A DNA stretch of 64,000 nucleotides from JBBQXH01 sp963710975 (GCA_963710975.1 CAVQCG010000003.1:558001-622000), one strand, 5' to 3'; positions 27,435-36,892 are shown, numbered from the stretch's first letter. The notes: a model not told the origin generated them from the letters alone. Program-made: numbers and translations.

Positions 27435-28520
27435 TTGATCGACTGCGACGTCCACCAGAACTTCAACAGCCTGCGTGATCTGGAGCCATGGCTCGACCCC
27501 GCGTTCCGCGACTACGTCGACGTCGGCGGCTACGGCGGCTTCACGCTGCCGAACTATCCGTGGGTGCACCCGTCGGGCTTCATGATGGGCGACGCCGTGC
27601 CCGAGGACGGCGGCGTCCCCGGATCGGACTACCAGACCATGCGGGAGCAGCTGCTCGACCGCTTCGACGTCGAGTACGCGATCCTGACCGGCGAGGACAT
27701 CCTCAACGTCTCGTGCATGGCACATCCGCAGTTCGCCTCCGCGCTCGCGACTGCGTACAACCGCTGGCTGATCGAGGACTGGCTGCCGCGCGACCAGCGC
27801 CTCAAGGGCTCGATCGTGGTCGCGACACAGGACGCCGGGCAGGCGGCGCGGGAGATTCGCGAGTGGGGGATCCACCCGGATGTCGTCCAGGTGCTCCTTC
27901 CGTGCGGCGCGCGCACCGGATACGGCGACCCGCACTATCTGCCGATCTTCGAGGCGGCGGTCGAGGTCGGGATTCCGGTCGCGATGCACGTCGGCGCAGA
28001 GGGTCTGGCGCTGAATCCACCGCCGACGGCGACCGGCTATCCGTCCTACTACCTCGAGTGGCACACGCTTCTCCCGAGCTCTGCGATGTCCCACCTCGTC
28101 AGCGTCGTGTGCCACGGCGTGTTCGAGCGATTCGCCGAGCTTCGCCTCGTGATCATCGAGGCCGGCGTGGTCTGGCTGCCGGGCGTTCTGTGGCGCCTCG
28201 ACGCGAACTGGAAAGCCCTTCGCTCCGAGACGCCGTGGGTCAAGCGGCTACCGAGCGAGCAGGTGCGCGAGCACGTCCGTTTCACCACGCAACCCCTCGA
28301 GCAACCGGCCAGGAAGAGCCAGCTCCAGGCCGTGCTCGAGTCGGTCGACGGGATGGGAGAGATGCTCATGTTCGCGACCGACTACCCGCACTGGGACTTC
28401 GACACGCCGAAGATCGTCGAGGCGCGGCTGCCGGAGGCATGGCGTGACTCCGTCATGCAGGGGAACGCACGCGCGCTGTACGGACTTCCAGCCCGCGAGC
28501 CCGCCGAGGTGACCACATGA
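27435..28520 (+). CDS. Amidohydrolase family 2 metal-dependent hydrolase
   Basis: The 361-residue TIM-barrel protein belongs to the amidohydrolase_2 group (ACMSD-like decarboxylases and hydrolases). Motifs are MIDCDVHQNF at the start (metal His in DVH), GIPVAMHVGAEGL, LVSVVCHGVFERFAELRLVI and the C-terminal MLMFATDYPHWDFDTPK with the catalytic Asp. It may hydrolyse or decarboxylate a small carboxylic or amide substrate. Start is TTG 27435 with a strong AGAGGAGGA site. Translationally coupled to the Rieske gene (ATGA overlap), a pairing seen in catabolic loci, and downstream of the grd operon on the same strand. Confidence 0.83.
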   Translation: MIDCDVHQNFNSLRDLEPWLDPAFRDYVDVGGYGGFTLPNYPWVHPSGFMMGDAVPEDGGVPGSDYQTMREQLLDRFDVEYAILTGEDILNVSCMAHPQFASALATAYNRWLIEDWLPRDQRLKGSIVVATQDAGQAAREIREWGIHPDVVQVLLPCGARTGYGDPHYLPIFEAAVEVGIPVAMHVGAEGLALNPPPTATGYPSYYLEWHTLLPSSAMSHLVSVVCHGVFERFAELRLVIIEAGVVWLPGVLWRLDANWKALRSETPWVKRLPSEQVREHVRFTTQPLEQPARKSQLQAVLESVDGMGEMLMFATDYPHWDFDTPKIVEARLPEAWRDSVMQGNARALYGLPAREPAEVTT

Positions 28521-28942
28521 GCCAGCGCGCGGCGGTGATGAGTGCTGCCGATCTACCTCAGGGTGGGCGGGCACGGGTCGAGGCGTTCGGGACGGAGGTC
28601 GCGGTCTTCAACATCGACGGCGAGCTCTTCGCCGTGGCAAACGCCTGCCCGCACAACGGAGGGCCGCTCTGTCACGGCCGCGTCTCGGGCGCGCGGCTTC
28701 CGTCCGATCCGTACGAGCACAAGTGGGGGCGCGAGAACCGCGTTCTCACCTGCCCCTGGCACGGCTGGGAGTTCGATCTCGAGACCGGTCGGGCGCTCTT
28801 CGACGACAAGGTGAGGGTGCGCACGTTCGAGGCACGAGTCGAGGGAGCAGAGGTCGTTCTCTACCGGAAGACGTTGCATATGGACATGTTGGCCGGGTCG
28901 AGCGTGGAGAGGGGAGACACCGCGGCAGGCGTCACGCGATAG
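28517..28942 (+). CDS. Rieske [2Fe-2S] ferredoxin-like protein
   Basis: The 141-residue soluble protein carries both halves of a Rieske cluster site: CPHNGGPLCHG at about residues 44-54 and CPWHGWEFDLETGRALF at about residues 77-93. The spacing between the two is longer than in simple Rieske ferredoxins because of the insert SDPYEHKWGRENRVLT, which is common in small Rieske proteins next to amidohydrolases. It would pass electrons to an oxygenase or act with the upstream amidohydrolase. No membrane anchor. It ends 45 bp before the permease ATG. Confidence 0.85.
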   Translation: MSQRAAVMSAADLPQGGRARVEAFGTEVAVFNIDGELFAVANACPHNGGPLCHGRVSGARLPSDPYEHKWGRENRVLTCPWHGWEFDLETGRALFDDKVRVRTFEARVEGAEVVLYRKTLHMDMLAGSSVERGDTAAGVTR

Positions 28943-28987
28943 AGTCCCGGCCTTCCAGGGGGCAACAGGCACGAGAAGGGGGCATTC

Positions 28988-30538
28988 ATGGAGGCTGCGT
29001 CCATCGGGGCGGATGGCGTACCCGTTGAGCACACGACCGCGTTAGCGGTTGAGGAGAAGAAGAAGCTCAAGAAGGTTCTTCGCCGGGTCGATCTGCTCGG
29101 TCTGACCCTGTGCGCGCTCGTCGGGCTGGACACGCTCGGTACCGTCGCGGCGAGCGAGGAGCAGGGTTTCACCTGGCTCATCATCCTCGCGGTGACGTTC
29201 GTGCTCCCGTACGCGCTCGTCATGGCGGAGCTCGGAAGCACGTTCACCCAGGAGGGCGGCCCGTTCCACTGGATGAAGCTCTGCTGGGGGCGCTTCTCGT
29301 CCTCGATCGGGGCCATCATGTACTGGGTCACGAACCCGCTCTGGGTCGGCGGCTCGCTCGCGTTCGTCGCGACGGCTGCGTGGGACGCGAACATCTCCGG
29401 GATCGGTACCGGAACGGTCGGGGACTACGTCTTCAAGCTGTTCTTCATCTGGTTCTCGATCGTCGTCGCCATCGCCTCGCTGACATACGGCAAGTGGATT
29501 CCGAACCTCGGTGCGATCATGCGCGCGCTCGTGCTCGGGTTCTTCACGATCACCGTGATCGTCTACGGAATCAAGAACGGCATTCACGGGTTGACCGCGA
29601 GCGGCTTCAAGCCGACCGGGCTCGTGTTCCTCGCGCTCGCACCGGTGATCCTCTTCAACTACGTCGGCTTCGAGCTGTCCAACGGCGCCGCGGAGGAGAT
29701 GGTCGATCCGCAGAAGGACGTGCCGAAGTCCGTGATCCGTGCGGCGTTCATCGGGATCGCCATGTACTGCGTGCCGATCTTCGGGATCATCTTCGTCCTG
29801 CCGCCTGATGCGATCACCGGCCTGGGCGGGTTCATCGATGCGATCAACCAGGTGTTCACCGTCTACGGTGGGGCGGCGCACGCCCTGCTGATCCTCATGT
29901 CGCTCGGCTTCATCTTCACCCTGATGACGTCGGGGGCCGTCTGGATGATCGGTGCGGACCGGATTCAGGCGGTGGCGTCCCAGGAGGGTGCGTTCTTCCC
30001 GTACTTCGGCGTCTTCAACAAGCGGCTCGGGACGCCGGTTCGGGTGAACCTGCTCTCGGGTGTCGCGGCGACGGTCTTCATGGTTGCGGCGGTCAACCTG
30101 CTCAACTCGTCGAGCGCCGCAGACGCGTTCGCGGTGGTGCTGACGATTGCGATCTCGACGACGTTGATCTCGTACCTCTGGATCTTCCCTGCGGCGATCA
30201 AGCTTCGGTACTCGTACCCCGAAGTCCATCGCCCTTACCGCGTTCCCGGTGGCACGAATCTCGGTATGTGGATCATGGGGGGCCTGATCACGTTCTGGGT
30301 CGCCCTCGGCTCGATCACCGCGGTCTTCCCGAGCGTGCTCGAGCGGCTCTTCGGGCTCGACTACGGGCCGTTCAAGGACGTGTGGGGCGTCTCGTTCGGG
30401 ACGTTCGAGGGCCTCGCCCTCGGAACGCTCGCGATCGTCGTCCTCGTCGGGGTGTGGGGGTACTGGGCCGGCCGAAACGTGCGCAAGGAGGAGGTCGACG
30501 TGCCGCTCGACGTCGAATTGGAGCCGACCCAGGCCTAG
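28988..30538 (+). CDS. APC-superfamily amino acid/amine permease
   Basis: The 516-residue protein has about 12 hydrophobic segments and the APC core: LTLCALVGLDTLGTVAAS in TM1, LGSTFTQEGGPFHWMKLCW after TM2, and LFNYVGFELSNGAAEEMVDP for TM6. It would import an amino acid or amine by proton or sodium symport. TM1 lacks the plain GSG motif, as in several polyamine and betaine-type APC members. RBS GAGAAGGGGG precedes ATG 28988. Its place directly after the grd, amidohydrolase and Rieske genes suggests it imports their substrate. Followed by hairpin repeats and a terminator. Confidence 0.88.
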   Translation: MEAASIGADGVPVEHTTALAVEEKKKLKKVLRRVDLLGLTLCALVGLDTLGTVAASEEQGFTWLIILAVTFVLPYALVMAELGSTFTQEGGPFHWMKLCWGRFSSSIGAIMYWVTNPLWVGGSLAFVATAAWDANISGIGTGTVGDYVFKLFFIWFSIVVAIASLTYGKWIPNLGAIMRALVLGFFTITVIVYGIKNGIHGLTASGFKPTGLVFLALAPVILFNYVGFELSNGAAEEMVDPQKDVPKSVIRAAFIGIAMYCVPIFGIIFVLPPDAITGLGGFIDAINQVFTVYGGAAHALLILMSLGFIFTLMTSGAVWMIGADRIQAVASQEGAFFPYFGVFNKRLGTPVRVNLLSGVAATVFMVAAVNLLNSSSAADAFAVVLTIAISTTLISYLWIFPAAIKLRYSYPEVHRPYRVPGGTNLGMWIMGGLITFWVALGSITAVFPSVLERLFGLDYGPFKDVWGVSFGTFEGLALGTLAIVVLVGVWGYWAGRNVRKEEVDVPLDVELEPTQA

Positions 30539-30554
30539 CAAGGAGCGAAGCGAC

Positions 30555-30616
30555 GCGCAGCGGACGCGGGCCGGAGGCCCGCCAGGACGCGGAGCTTCAG
30601 CCGGGCGGAGCCCGGC
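30555..30616. repeat. REP-like hairpins
   Basis: Two perfect 7 bp hairpins with identical GGA loops: GCGGGCC (30566-30572) with GGCCCGC (30576-30582), and GCCGGGC (30600-30606) with GCCCGGC (30610-30616). The 15-mer at 30555-30569 is the exact reverse complement of CGCGTCCGCTGCGCG found twice near 61.3-61.5 kb, so this belongs to a dispersed repeat family. Confidence 0.65.
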
Positions 30617-30639
30617 GTGTGGTCTGACCGTCAGTCAGC

Positions 30640-30667
30640 GTAGGGGCCGGAGGGATCCGGCCCCTAC
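30640..30667. terminator. Bidirectional intrinsic terminator
   Basis: GTAGGGGCCGGA (30640-30651) pairs perfectly with 30656-30667 across a GGGA loop. It lies 100 bp after the permease and overlaps the stop codon (30664-30666) of the minus-strand gene, so it can serve both transcripts. Confidence 0.8.
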
Positions 30668-30960
30668 GAGACCGGCATGACCCACGGGAGCCCGTTCCAG
30701 TACGCCGACAGGCTCTTACGGGGAAAGCGGTTCGCCTCGATGTGCAGCTCGTCGGGCATGCGCCGCTCGAGGCCTGAGGAGATGTAGAGCTCGAAGCTCT
30801 CCGCCGGGACCCGGCGGAAGTCGCGTCGCTTGTCGGGCTTCGTCGAGGCCCGCAGCACGACGCCGCTGCACGATCACCCGCCCTTGAACGTCCAGACGTA
30901 GAGCTGGCCGCCTCGCTCGCGCACGAGGTCGACGGCCTCCTGAGTGGCGATTACGTCCAT
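30664..30960 (-). CDS. Candidate new selenoprotein, 98 residues, in-frame TGA (Sec29)
   Basis: From ATG 30960 the frame reads MDVIATQEAVDLVRERGGQL, then YVWTFKGG, a TGA (complement of 30874-30876), then SCSGVVLRASTKPDKRRDF, PAESFELYISSGLERRMPDE and FPRKSLSAYWNGLPWVM to a stop at 30664. Both halves look like one compact protein, and the TGA falls in a U-S-C-S-G context typical of a redox UxC pair. From memory, small actinobacterial homologues have Cys here; I cannot verify that. Hairpins after the UGA (30865-30870 with 30851-30856, or 30858-30862 with 30841-30845) could act as SECIS. The window encodes two other selenoproteins, so the cell should decode UGA. A sequence error or nonsense mutation remains possible. 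Function unknown. Confidence 0.6.
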
Positions 30961-30984
30961 GGGCCGATGATAGCCTCGGCACCG

Positions 30985-32411
30985 ATGCGCTCCGCGTCTG
31001 TGGCCCCGGGACTTGCGCCGCCGTGGTGGCTCGAGGAAGCGCTCTCGGCCGAGGGAGAGGCTCCGGAGGCACCTCCTCTCGAGGGCGAGAACGAGGTCGA
31101 CGTTGCGATCGTCGGCGGCGGTTACACGGGCCTCTGGACGGCGCTCGCGCTCAGGGAACGCGACCCGAGTCTCCGGATCGCCATCCTGGAGAAGGAGATC
31201 GTCGGCTGGGGGCCGAGCGGCAGGAACGGCGGGCGTCCTGCACGGGTACTGGACGCATCTTTCGCGGCTTCGTGACCTCGTCGGGGATGCTCGTGCCCTC
31301 GAGCTCGCACGCGCGTCGGATCGCATCGTTCCCGCGATCCGTGCGTTCGCGAAGACCAGGGGAGCCGACATCTGGCTTCGGGAGGCCGGCTATCTCAAGG
31401 TCTCCGCTGCGCCCGCGCAGGACGCGGCGGTCGAGAGGGCTGTGGCGACAGCCCGTGACCTCGGGGTCGGCGAAGAGTGCGTTCCGCTCAACCGCCGCTG
31501 AGGTTTCCGAGCGCCTCCGCTCGCCCGTGTTTCGTTCGGGCGCGTTCTTCCGGGACGGTGCGACGGTCCAGCCTGCGCGCCTCGTGCGTGCGCTCCGGCG
31601 CGCGGCGCTGACCGAGGGCATCGCGCTCCACGAGCGGACGCCGGTCGTACGCTTCAGCGACGGGCCGCTGTCCACCCTCGAGACACCGAACGGCAGGCTC
31701 CGAGCTTCCGAGATCGTCGTGGCGACCAATGCCTGGGCCGCCGGCTGGAAACCCGTCGCGGGAACGCTCACGAACTTCGGAAGCTACGTCGTCCTCACGG
31801 AACCGGTGCCCGAGCTGATCGAAGAGATCGGCTGGACGGGAGGTGAGGCGGTCACCGACGGGCGGATGTTCGTCCACTACTTCCGGACGACGGACGACGG
31901 CCGGGTCCTGATGGGGAGCGGCTCGGGCCCGATCGGCTTCGGCGGGGGTGTCGACGCGCGGTTCACGACCGACGTGGCCACCGGGGCGAGAGCGGAGTCC
32001 GCTCTCCGGAGACTGCTTCCCGCTCTCGACGGGGTTCGCATCGAGGCGGCATGGGGAGGGCCGATCGACGTCTCGGCCGACCACCTCCCCTTCTACGGCA
32101 CCGTTCCTGGCACCCGGACGCACTACGGGGTCGGGTACTCGGGTAGCGGCGTCGGAGCGAGCTGGCTGGGGGGTCAGATCCTGGCTTCCCTCGTGACTGG
32201 TGAAGACGACGAGTGGACAGCGCTGCCGCTCGTCGGCCGTCGCGTGCCTCGCCTGCCGCCCGAGCCGCTCCGCCGTATCGGCGGCGGGATCGTTCGCGCC
32301 GCGATCCTCAGCTGTGAGGAGGCCGAAGAGCGCGGCCGCCGGGGATCCATCGCGGCGCGCGCCACCGCTCGGGTGCCGGGGCTCCTCGGCATTCAGATCG
32401 GTACACGATAG
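30985..32411 (+). CDS. FAD-dependent amine/amino acid oxidase, DAO family (two frameshifts)
   Basis: FAD-binding oxidoreductase related to glycine oxidase and gamma-glutamylputrescine oxidase. The dinucleotide fold VDVAIVGGGYTGLWTALAL and the GWGPSGRNGG motif are in frame 1. Near 31236 the coding moves to frame 2 (VLHGYWTHLSRLRDLVGDA) and near 31497 to frame 3 (SGAFFRDGATVQPARLVRAL, then GVGYSGSGVGASWLGGQIL). Length about 475 residues, normal for the PuuB-like group. It would oxidise a primary or secondary amine to an aldehyde plus ammonia and peroxide. Starts 24 bp from the divergent selenoprotein candidate and is followed by an aldehyde dehydrogenase that could take its product. Confidence 0.78.
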
Positions 32412-32522
32412 GGTTCGCCCGGCTGGCGGACGCCCGGTCACGAGCGCGGCCACGCCGACCCGCTTTGCGGCGATACCCTCATCGGACTACCCTGGCCCCA
32501 CCATCAGGATTCGGAGGTCGAC

Positions 32523-33965
32523 GTGAGCATTGCTGTTACCCAGACGAAGAACTTCGTCGGCGGCGAGTGGGTCGACGCGGTCGACGGCGGGACGATGGAC
32601 GTTCTGAACCCGGCGACGGGCGAGGTCATCGCTGCCGTCCCGAGCGGGACGAGCGCGGACGTCGAGCGGGTGGTCGAGGCTGCCCGGGCGGCGCTGCCCG
32701 AGTGGCTCGAGCACACGCCCGGTGAGCGCTCGGCGGTGCTGCTGGCTCTCGCAGACACGATCGAGGAGAACGCCGAGGAGCTCGCGCAGCTCGAGTCGAT
32801 GAACGTCGGCAAGCCGATCGAAGTCGCCCGATCTGAGCCTCCGGCGATGGCCGACTGCCTTCGCTTCTTCGCCGGCGCCGCCCGTAATCTCGAAGGGAAG
32901 AGCGCCGGCGAGTACATGCGGGGCTACACGTCGATGATCCGTCGTGAGCCGATCGGCATCACCGCAGGCATCGCACCGTGGAACTACCCGCTGATGATGG
33001 CCGTGTGGAAGTTCGGGCCGGCACTCGCCGCGGGGAACATCAGCATCATCAAGCCCTCGGAGCAGACGCCGCTGACCGCGCTGCGGTTCGCAGAGCTCAC
33101 GCAGGACATCCTCCCGGCCGGCGTGTTCAACGTCATCACCGGAGACGGCGTGCCCGTGGGAGACGGCCTCGTTCGGCATCCGGGGATCGGCCTCGTCTCG
33201 CTGACCGGCGACACGGCGACCGGCAAGATCATCGCGCGGAATGCCGCCGACACCCTCAAGCGCGTCCACCTCGAGCTCGGCGGCAAGGCACCTGTGATCG
33301 TCTTCGACGACGCCGACCCGGCACAGGTCGCCGAGGCGGTTCGCGTCGCCGGCTACTGGAACTCGGGTCAGGACTGCACGGCCGCCTCGCGCGTCGTCGC
33401 CGGCCCGAAGATCTACGACAAGCTCCTCGACGAGCTCGTCCCGGCCATCGAGTCGCTCAAGGTCGGAGACCCGTCCGAGGGCGACGACATCGAGATGGGC
33501 CCGGTCATCACGAAAGAGCAGCAGGAGCGCGTCTTCGGCTTCGTCGAGCGGCTTGCCGGTACGGGCGCGAAGGTCCTCACGGGCGGCGAGGGTCTCGGCC
33601 GGAACGGCTTCTTCGTCCAGCCCACCATTGTCGGCGGTCCGGCGCAGACCGACGAGATCATCCAGAAAGAGGTCTTCGGCCCGCTCGTCACCGTGCAGAA
33701 GTTCGCCGACGACGATCAGGCAATCGCGTGGGCCAACGACGTCAGCTACGGCCTGGCGGCGTCGATCTTCACCCGTGACGTCGGGAAGGCGCTTCGCGCC
33801 GCCAAGGCGCTCCAATTCGGGACGGTCTGGATCAACGACCACATTCCGCTCGTGTCCGAGATGCCGCACGGTGGCTACAAGCAGTCCGGCTACGGCAAGG
33901 ACATGTCGATGTACTCGGTCGAGGAGTACACGCTGATCAAGCACGTCATGGCCAAGCTCGATTGA
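32523..33965 (+). CDS. Aldehyde dehydrogenase, gamma-aminobutyraldehyde (PatD) type
   Basis: The 480-residue NAD-dependent aldehyde dehydrogenase has the full catalytic set: APWNYPLMMAVWKFGPAL, LELGGKAPVIVFDDAD (general base Glu), NSGQDCTAASRVV (nucleophile Cys) and KEVFGPLVTVQKF. The ending HIPLVSEMPHGGYKQSGYGK with MYSVEEYTLIKHVM is characteristic of aminobutyraldehyde/betaine-aldehyde dehydrogenases. Likely role: oxidising the aminoaldehyde made by the upstream FAD oxidase or downstream aminotransferases in polyamine breakdown. GTG start 32523 with GGAGG site. The 111 bp gap upstream holds no other gene. Confidence 0.9.
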   Translation: MSIAVTQTKNFVGGEWVDAVDGGTMDVLNPATGEVIAAVPSGTSADVERVVEAARAALPEWLEHTPGERSAVLLALADTIEENAEELAQLESMNVGKPIEVARSEPPAMADCLRFFAGAARNLEGKSAGEYMRGYTSMIRREPIGITAGIAPWNYPLMMAVWKFGPALAAGNISIIKPSEQTPLTALRFAELTQDILPAGVFNVITGDGVPVGDGLVRHPGIGLVSLTGDTATGKIIARNAADTLKRVHLELGGKAPVIVFDDADPAQVAEAVRVAGYWNSGQDCTAASRVVAGPKIYDKLLDELVPAIESLKVGDPSEGDDIEMGPVITKEQQERVFGFVERLAGTGAKVLTGGEGLGRNGFFVQPTIVGGPAQTDEIIQKEVFGPLVTVQKFADDDQAIAWANDVSYGLAASIFTRDVGKALRAAKALQFGTVWINDHIPLVSEMPHGGYKQSGYGKDMSMYSVEEYTLIKHVMAKLD

Positions 33966-33977
33966 TGACGTCGGCGG

Positions 33978-35384
33978 ATGAGTAAGACCACGGCCGGTCC
34001 AGCCGAGGTTCGTGAGGTCGACGGGCCCTACGGGAGGATCGATCGTGACCGAGTCGACGCGCTGATCGCGGAGGAGTCAGCGCGCTTCGAGCGAGAGCAT
34101 CCCCGGTCGAGAGAGCTCTTCGAGCGGGCCCGCTCGTCGCTCCTCGGGGGCGTCCCGATGAGCTGGATGACGAAGTGGGCGAGCCCCTTCCCGATCTTCG
34201 CTGCCGAGGCGTCGGGCGCTCGGGTGACGTGCGTGGACGGGCACGAGTACGTCGACTTCTGCCTTGGCGACACCGGCGCCATGACAGGGCACTCGCCGCC
34301 TGGATCCGTGCCGGCGATCCAGAACCGCGTGGTTCGAGGCATGACGCTGATGCTTCCGACGGAGGATGCGATCGCGGTTGGTGAGGAGCTCCGACGGCGG
34401 TTCGGTCTCGCGCAATGGCAGTTCACTGTCTCGGCCACGGACGCCAACCGGTTCGTCGTCCGCCTCGCGCGAGAGATCACCGAGCGCCCGAAGATCCTCG
34501 TCTTCAACTACTGCTACCACGGCACCGTGGACGAGACCTTCGCGACGCTCGGCGCCGATGGGGTGGTCGGCGCTCGCGCCGGCAACGTCGGTCCTCCCAT
34601 CGATCCCGCCGCCACGACGAAAGTCGTCGAGTTCAACGACATCGAGGCGCTCGAGCAGGCACTCGCTCCCGGCGATGTCGCATGCGTGCTCACGGAGCCT
34701 GCCTTGACGAACATCGGGATCGTCCTGCCCGAAGAGGGCTTCCATGCGGCGCTTCGGGAGCTCACCCGACGGACGGGAACGCTCCTCGTCATCGACGAGA
34801 CGCACACGTTCTCGGCCGGTCCGGGCGGGTACACGGCTGCATACGGGCTCGAGCCTGATGCGCTGACACTCGGCAAGGCGATCGGGAGCGGTGTCCCGTC
34901 CGGTGCATTCGGTGTCACCGAGGAAGTCGCCGGACGCATCTTCGCCCGTCACGAAGCCGATCTCGAAGACGTCGGCGGCGTGGGCGGGACGCTTGCCGGA
35001 AACGCCCTCTCGCTCGCCGCGATGCGGGCCACCCTCTCGAACGTGCTGACGGAGGAGGCCTTCGCGGGAATGGTCGCCCGGGCCGAACGCTTCACCGACG
35101 GCGTCGCGGACGTGCTCGACGCTGTCCGCGCCCCGTGGCACATCACCCGGCTGGGCTGTCGCGCGGAGTACTGCTTCCTGCCGCGTCATCCACGCAACGG
35201 AGGGGAGGCCGCGACAGCGCACGACGACGCGCTCGAGGTCTACATGCATCTCTTCGCGCTGAACCGGGGGATCCTCCTGACTCCGTTCCACAACATGGCG
35301 CTCATGTCACCCGATACGGCCGACGCGGACGTCGATGTGCACACGGACGTCTTCCGCGAAGCTGCCGCAGCAATCGTCGGTTAG
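33978..35384 (+). CDS. Class III aminotransferase, glutamate-1-semialdehyde aminomutase-like
   Basis: The 468-residue PLP enzyme falls in the GSAM-like branch of class III aminotransferases. Motifs: YVDFCLGDTGAMTGHSPPG, FQF-equivalent QFTVSATDANRFVVRLAR, NYCYHGTVDET, the cofactor Asp in LLVIDETHTFSAGPGG and the Schiff-base Lys in LTLGKAIGSGVPSGAFG. It is longer than true HemL (about 430), and the aspect of its neighbours (amine oxidase, aminobutyraldehyde dehydrogenase) points to transamination of an omega-amino acid or diamine instead of tetrapyrrole synthesis. Starts 12 bp after the aldehyde dehydrogenase. Confidence 0.82.
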   Translation: MSKTTAGPAEVREVDGPYGRIDRDRVDALIAEESARFEREHPRSRELFERARSSLLGGVPMSWMTKWASPFPIFAAEASGARVTCVDGHEYVDFCLGDTGAMTGHSPPGSVPAIQNRVVRGMTLMLPTEDAIAVGEELRRRFGLAQWQFTVSATDANRFVVRLAREITERPKILVFNYCYHGTVDETFATLGADGVVGARAGNVGPPIDPAATTKVVEFNDIEALEQALAPGDVACVLTEPALTNIGIVLPEEGFHAALRELTRRTGTLLVIDETHTFSAGPGGYTAAYGLEPDALTLGKAIGSGVPSGAFGVTEEVAGRIFARHEADLEDVGGVGGTLAGNALSLAAMRATLSNVLTEEAFAGMVARAERFTDGVADVLDAVRAPWHITRLGCRAEYCFLPRHPRNGGEAATAHDDALEVYMHLFALNRGILLTPFHNMALMSPDTADADVDVHTDVFREAAAAIVG

Positions 35385-35397
35385 GGTTGTCCGCGCG

Positions 35398-36789
35398 ATG
35401 AGCGTCCTTCAGACGGGAATGAGTGCCGACGAGCTGCAGGAGGCCGCTCGGGACCACCTCTGGCTCCATTTCACCCGCATGGGTGGATACCAGAAGTCCG
35501 ACGTCCCGATCATCGTCCGCGGCGACGGCTGCTACCTCGAGGACGTGAACGGCAAGCGCTATCTCGATGCTCTCGCCGGCCTCTTCTGCGTCCAGATCGG
35601 CTACGGCTTCGGGGAGGAGATGGGTGAAGCGGCCGCGGCACAGATGCGCGAGCTGCCCTTCTACATCAACTGGACCTATGCGCACCCACGGGCCATCGAG
35701 CTCGCCGCAGAGGTCGCGAGCATCGCGCCTGGGGATCTCAACCGCGTGTTCTTCGTCTCCGGTGGCTCCGAGGCCGTCGAATCGGCCTGGAAGCTGGCGC
35801 GGCAGTACCACGCGGCCCGCGGTGAGCGTCGCTGGAAGGCCATCGGACGCCGGATCGCCTACCACGGAACGACGATGGGAGCGCTGTCGATCAACGGAAT
35901 CTCGGCGATGAAGTCGATGTTCGAGCCGCTCGTTCCCGACACGCTGCACGTCTGGAACACGAACCGCTACCACCGCCCGATCGAGGAGACGGAAGAGCAG
36001 TTCACCCAGTTCCTCATGACCGACCTCGAGGAGACGATCCTGCAGGCAGGCCCGGAAACGGTCGCGATGGTGCTGATGGAGCCGGTGCAGAACGCCGGTG
36101 GCGCGTATACGCCGCCAGCCGGGTACTGGCAGGGCGTCCGCGAGATCTGCGATCGCTACGGCATCCTCCTGTGCGCCGACGAGGTCATCTGCGGCTTCGG
36201 TCGCCTCGGCTCCTGGTTCGGATCCGAGCGCTACGACATCCGGCCGGACATCGTCACCTCCGCGAAGGGTCTGTCGTCGGCGTACGCGTCGATCGGGGCG
36301 GTCATCGCCCGCGACACGGTCATGGAGCCGTTCCTCGAGAGCGACGCGATGTATGCCCACGGGATCACCTTCGGCGGCCATCCCGTTCAGTGCGCTGTCG
36401 CCCTGAAGAACATCGAGATCATGAAGCGCGAGCGGATCGTCGAGCACGTTGGCGACAACGAGGAACGGTTCCGTTCGACGCTCGCCCAGCTCCTCGACCT
36501 CCCCATCGCCGGCGACCTGCGCGGCGTCGGCTTCTTCTACGCGCTCGAGCTCGTCAAGGACAAGGAGACACGCGAGACGTTCAGCAGCGAGGAGTGCGAG
36601 TGGCTCCTCCGAGACTTCCTCTCGCCTCGGCTGTACGAGCGTGGCCTGATCTGCCGCGCCGACGACCGCGGCGACCCGGTGATCCAGATCTCGCCTCCGC
36701 TCGTCGCCGGCCCGGAGCAGTTCGACGAGATCACCGGAATCCTCGGCGACGTCCTCACCGAGGCCTGGGCCAAGCTCCAGACACGCTGA
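35398..36789 (+). CDS. Class III omega-aminotransferase
   Basis: The 463-residue aminotransferase resembles the putrescine/beta-alanine/taurine-pyruvate group. Seen: DVNGKRYLDALAGLFCVQIG, FVSGGSEAVESAWKLARQYH, AYHGTTMGALSINGI, LLCADEVICGFGRLGSWFG (cofactor Asp) and VTSAKGLSSAYASIGAV with the PLP Lys. It would move the terminal amino group of a diamine or omega-amino acid to pyruvate. The chosen ATG 35398 is 13 bp after the preceding stop; a longer frame from 35335 would overlap the previous gene by 50 bp. Together with the preceding gene it makes two different class III enzymes in one operon. Confidence 0.85.
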   Translation: MSVLQTGMSADELQEAARDHLWLHFTRMGGYQKSDVPIIVRGDGCYLEDVNGKRYLDALAGLFCVQIGYGFGEEMGEAAAAQMRELPFYINWTYAHPRAIELAAEVASIAPGDLNRVFFVSGGSEAVESAWKLARQYHAARGERRWKAIGRRIAYHGTTMGALSINGISAMKSMFEPLVPDTLHVWNTNRYHRPIEETEEQFTQFLMTDLEETILQAGPETVAMVLMEPVQNAGGAYTPPAGYWQGVREICDRYGILLCADEVICGFGRLGSWFGSERYDIRPDIVTSAKGLSSAYASIGAVIARDTVMEPFLESDAMYAHGITFGGHPVQCAVALKNIEIMKRERIVEHVGDNEERFRSTLAQLLDLPIAGDLRGVGFFYALELVKDKETRETFSSEECEWLLRDFLSPRLYERGLICRADDRGDPVIQISPPLVAGPEQFDEITGILGDVLTEAWAKLQTR

Positions 36790-36879
36790 AACAGACCGGA
36801 GCGGCGTCGCTCGTCCGTGCACGCCGCACCACCGGCGAGCATCTGGCGGGCCGCCTGTCAACCCTCGCGTCCCCCGCCC

Positions 36880-36892
36880 GGGGTCAGACCCC
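36880..36892 (+). terminator. Possible weak terminator in a 285 bp gap
   Basis: GGGGTC-A-GACCCC followed by TTTC lies 90 bp after the aminotransferase. The stem is short, so termination may be partial. The rest of the 36790-37074 gap shows no gene I can support. Confidence 0.35.

Noticed and set aside
29042..30541. Long minus-strand frame opposite the APC permease (499 codons)
   Set aside because: It is extremely rich in Arg, Asp, Glu and His, has no family motif and mirrors the codon pattern of the permease.
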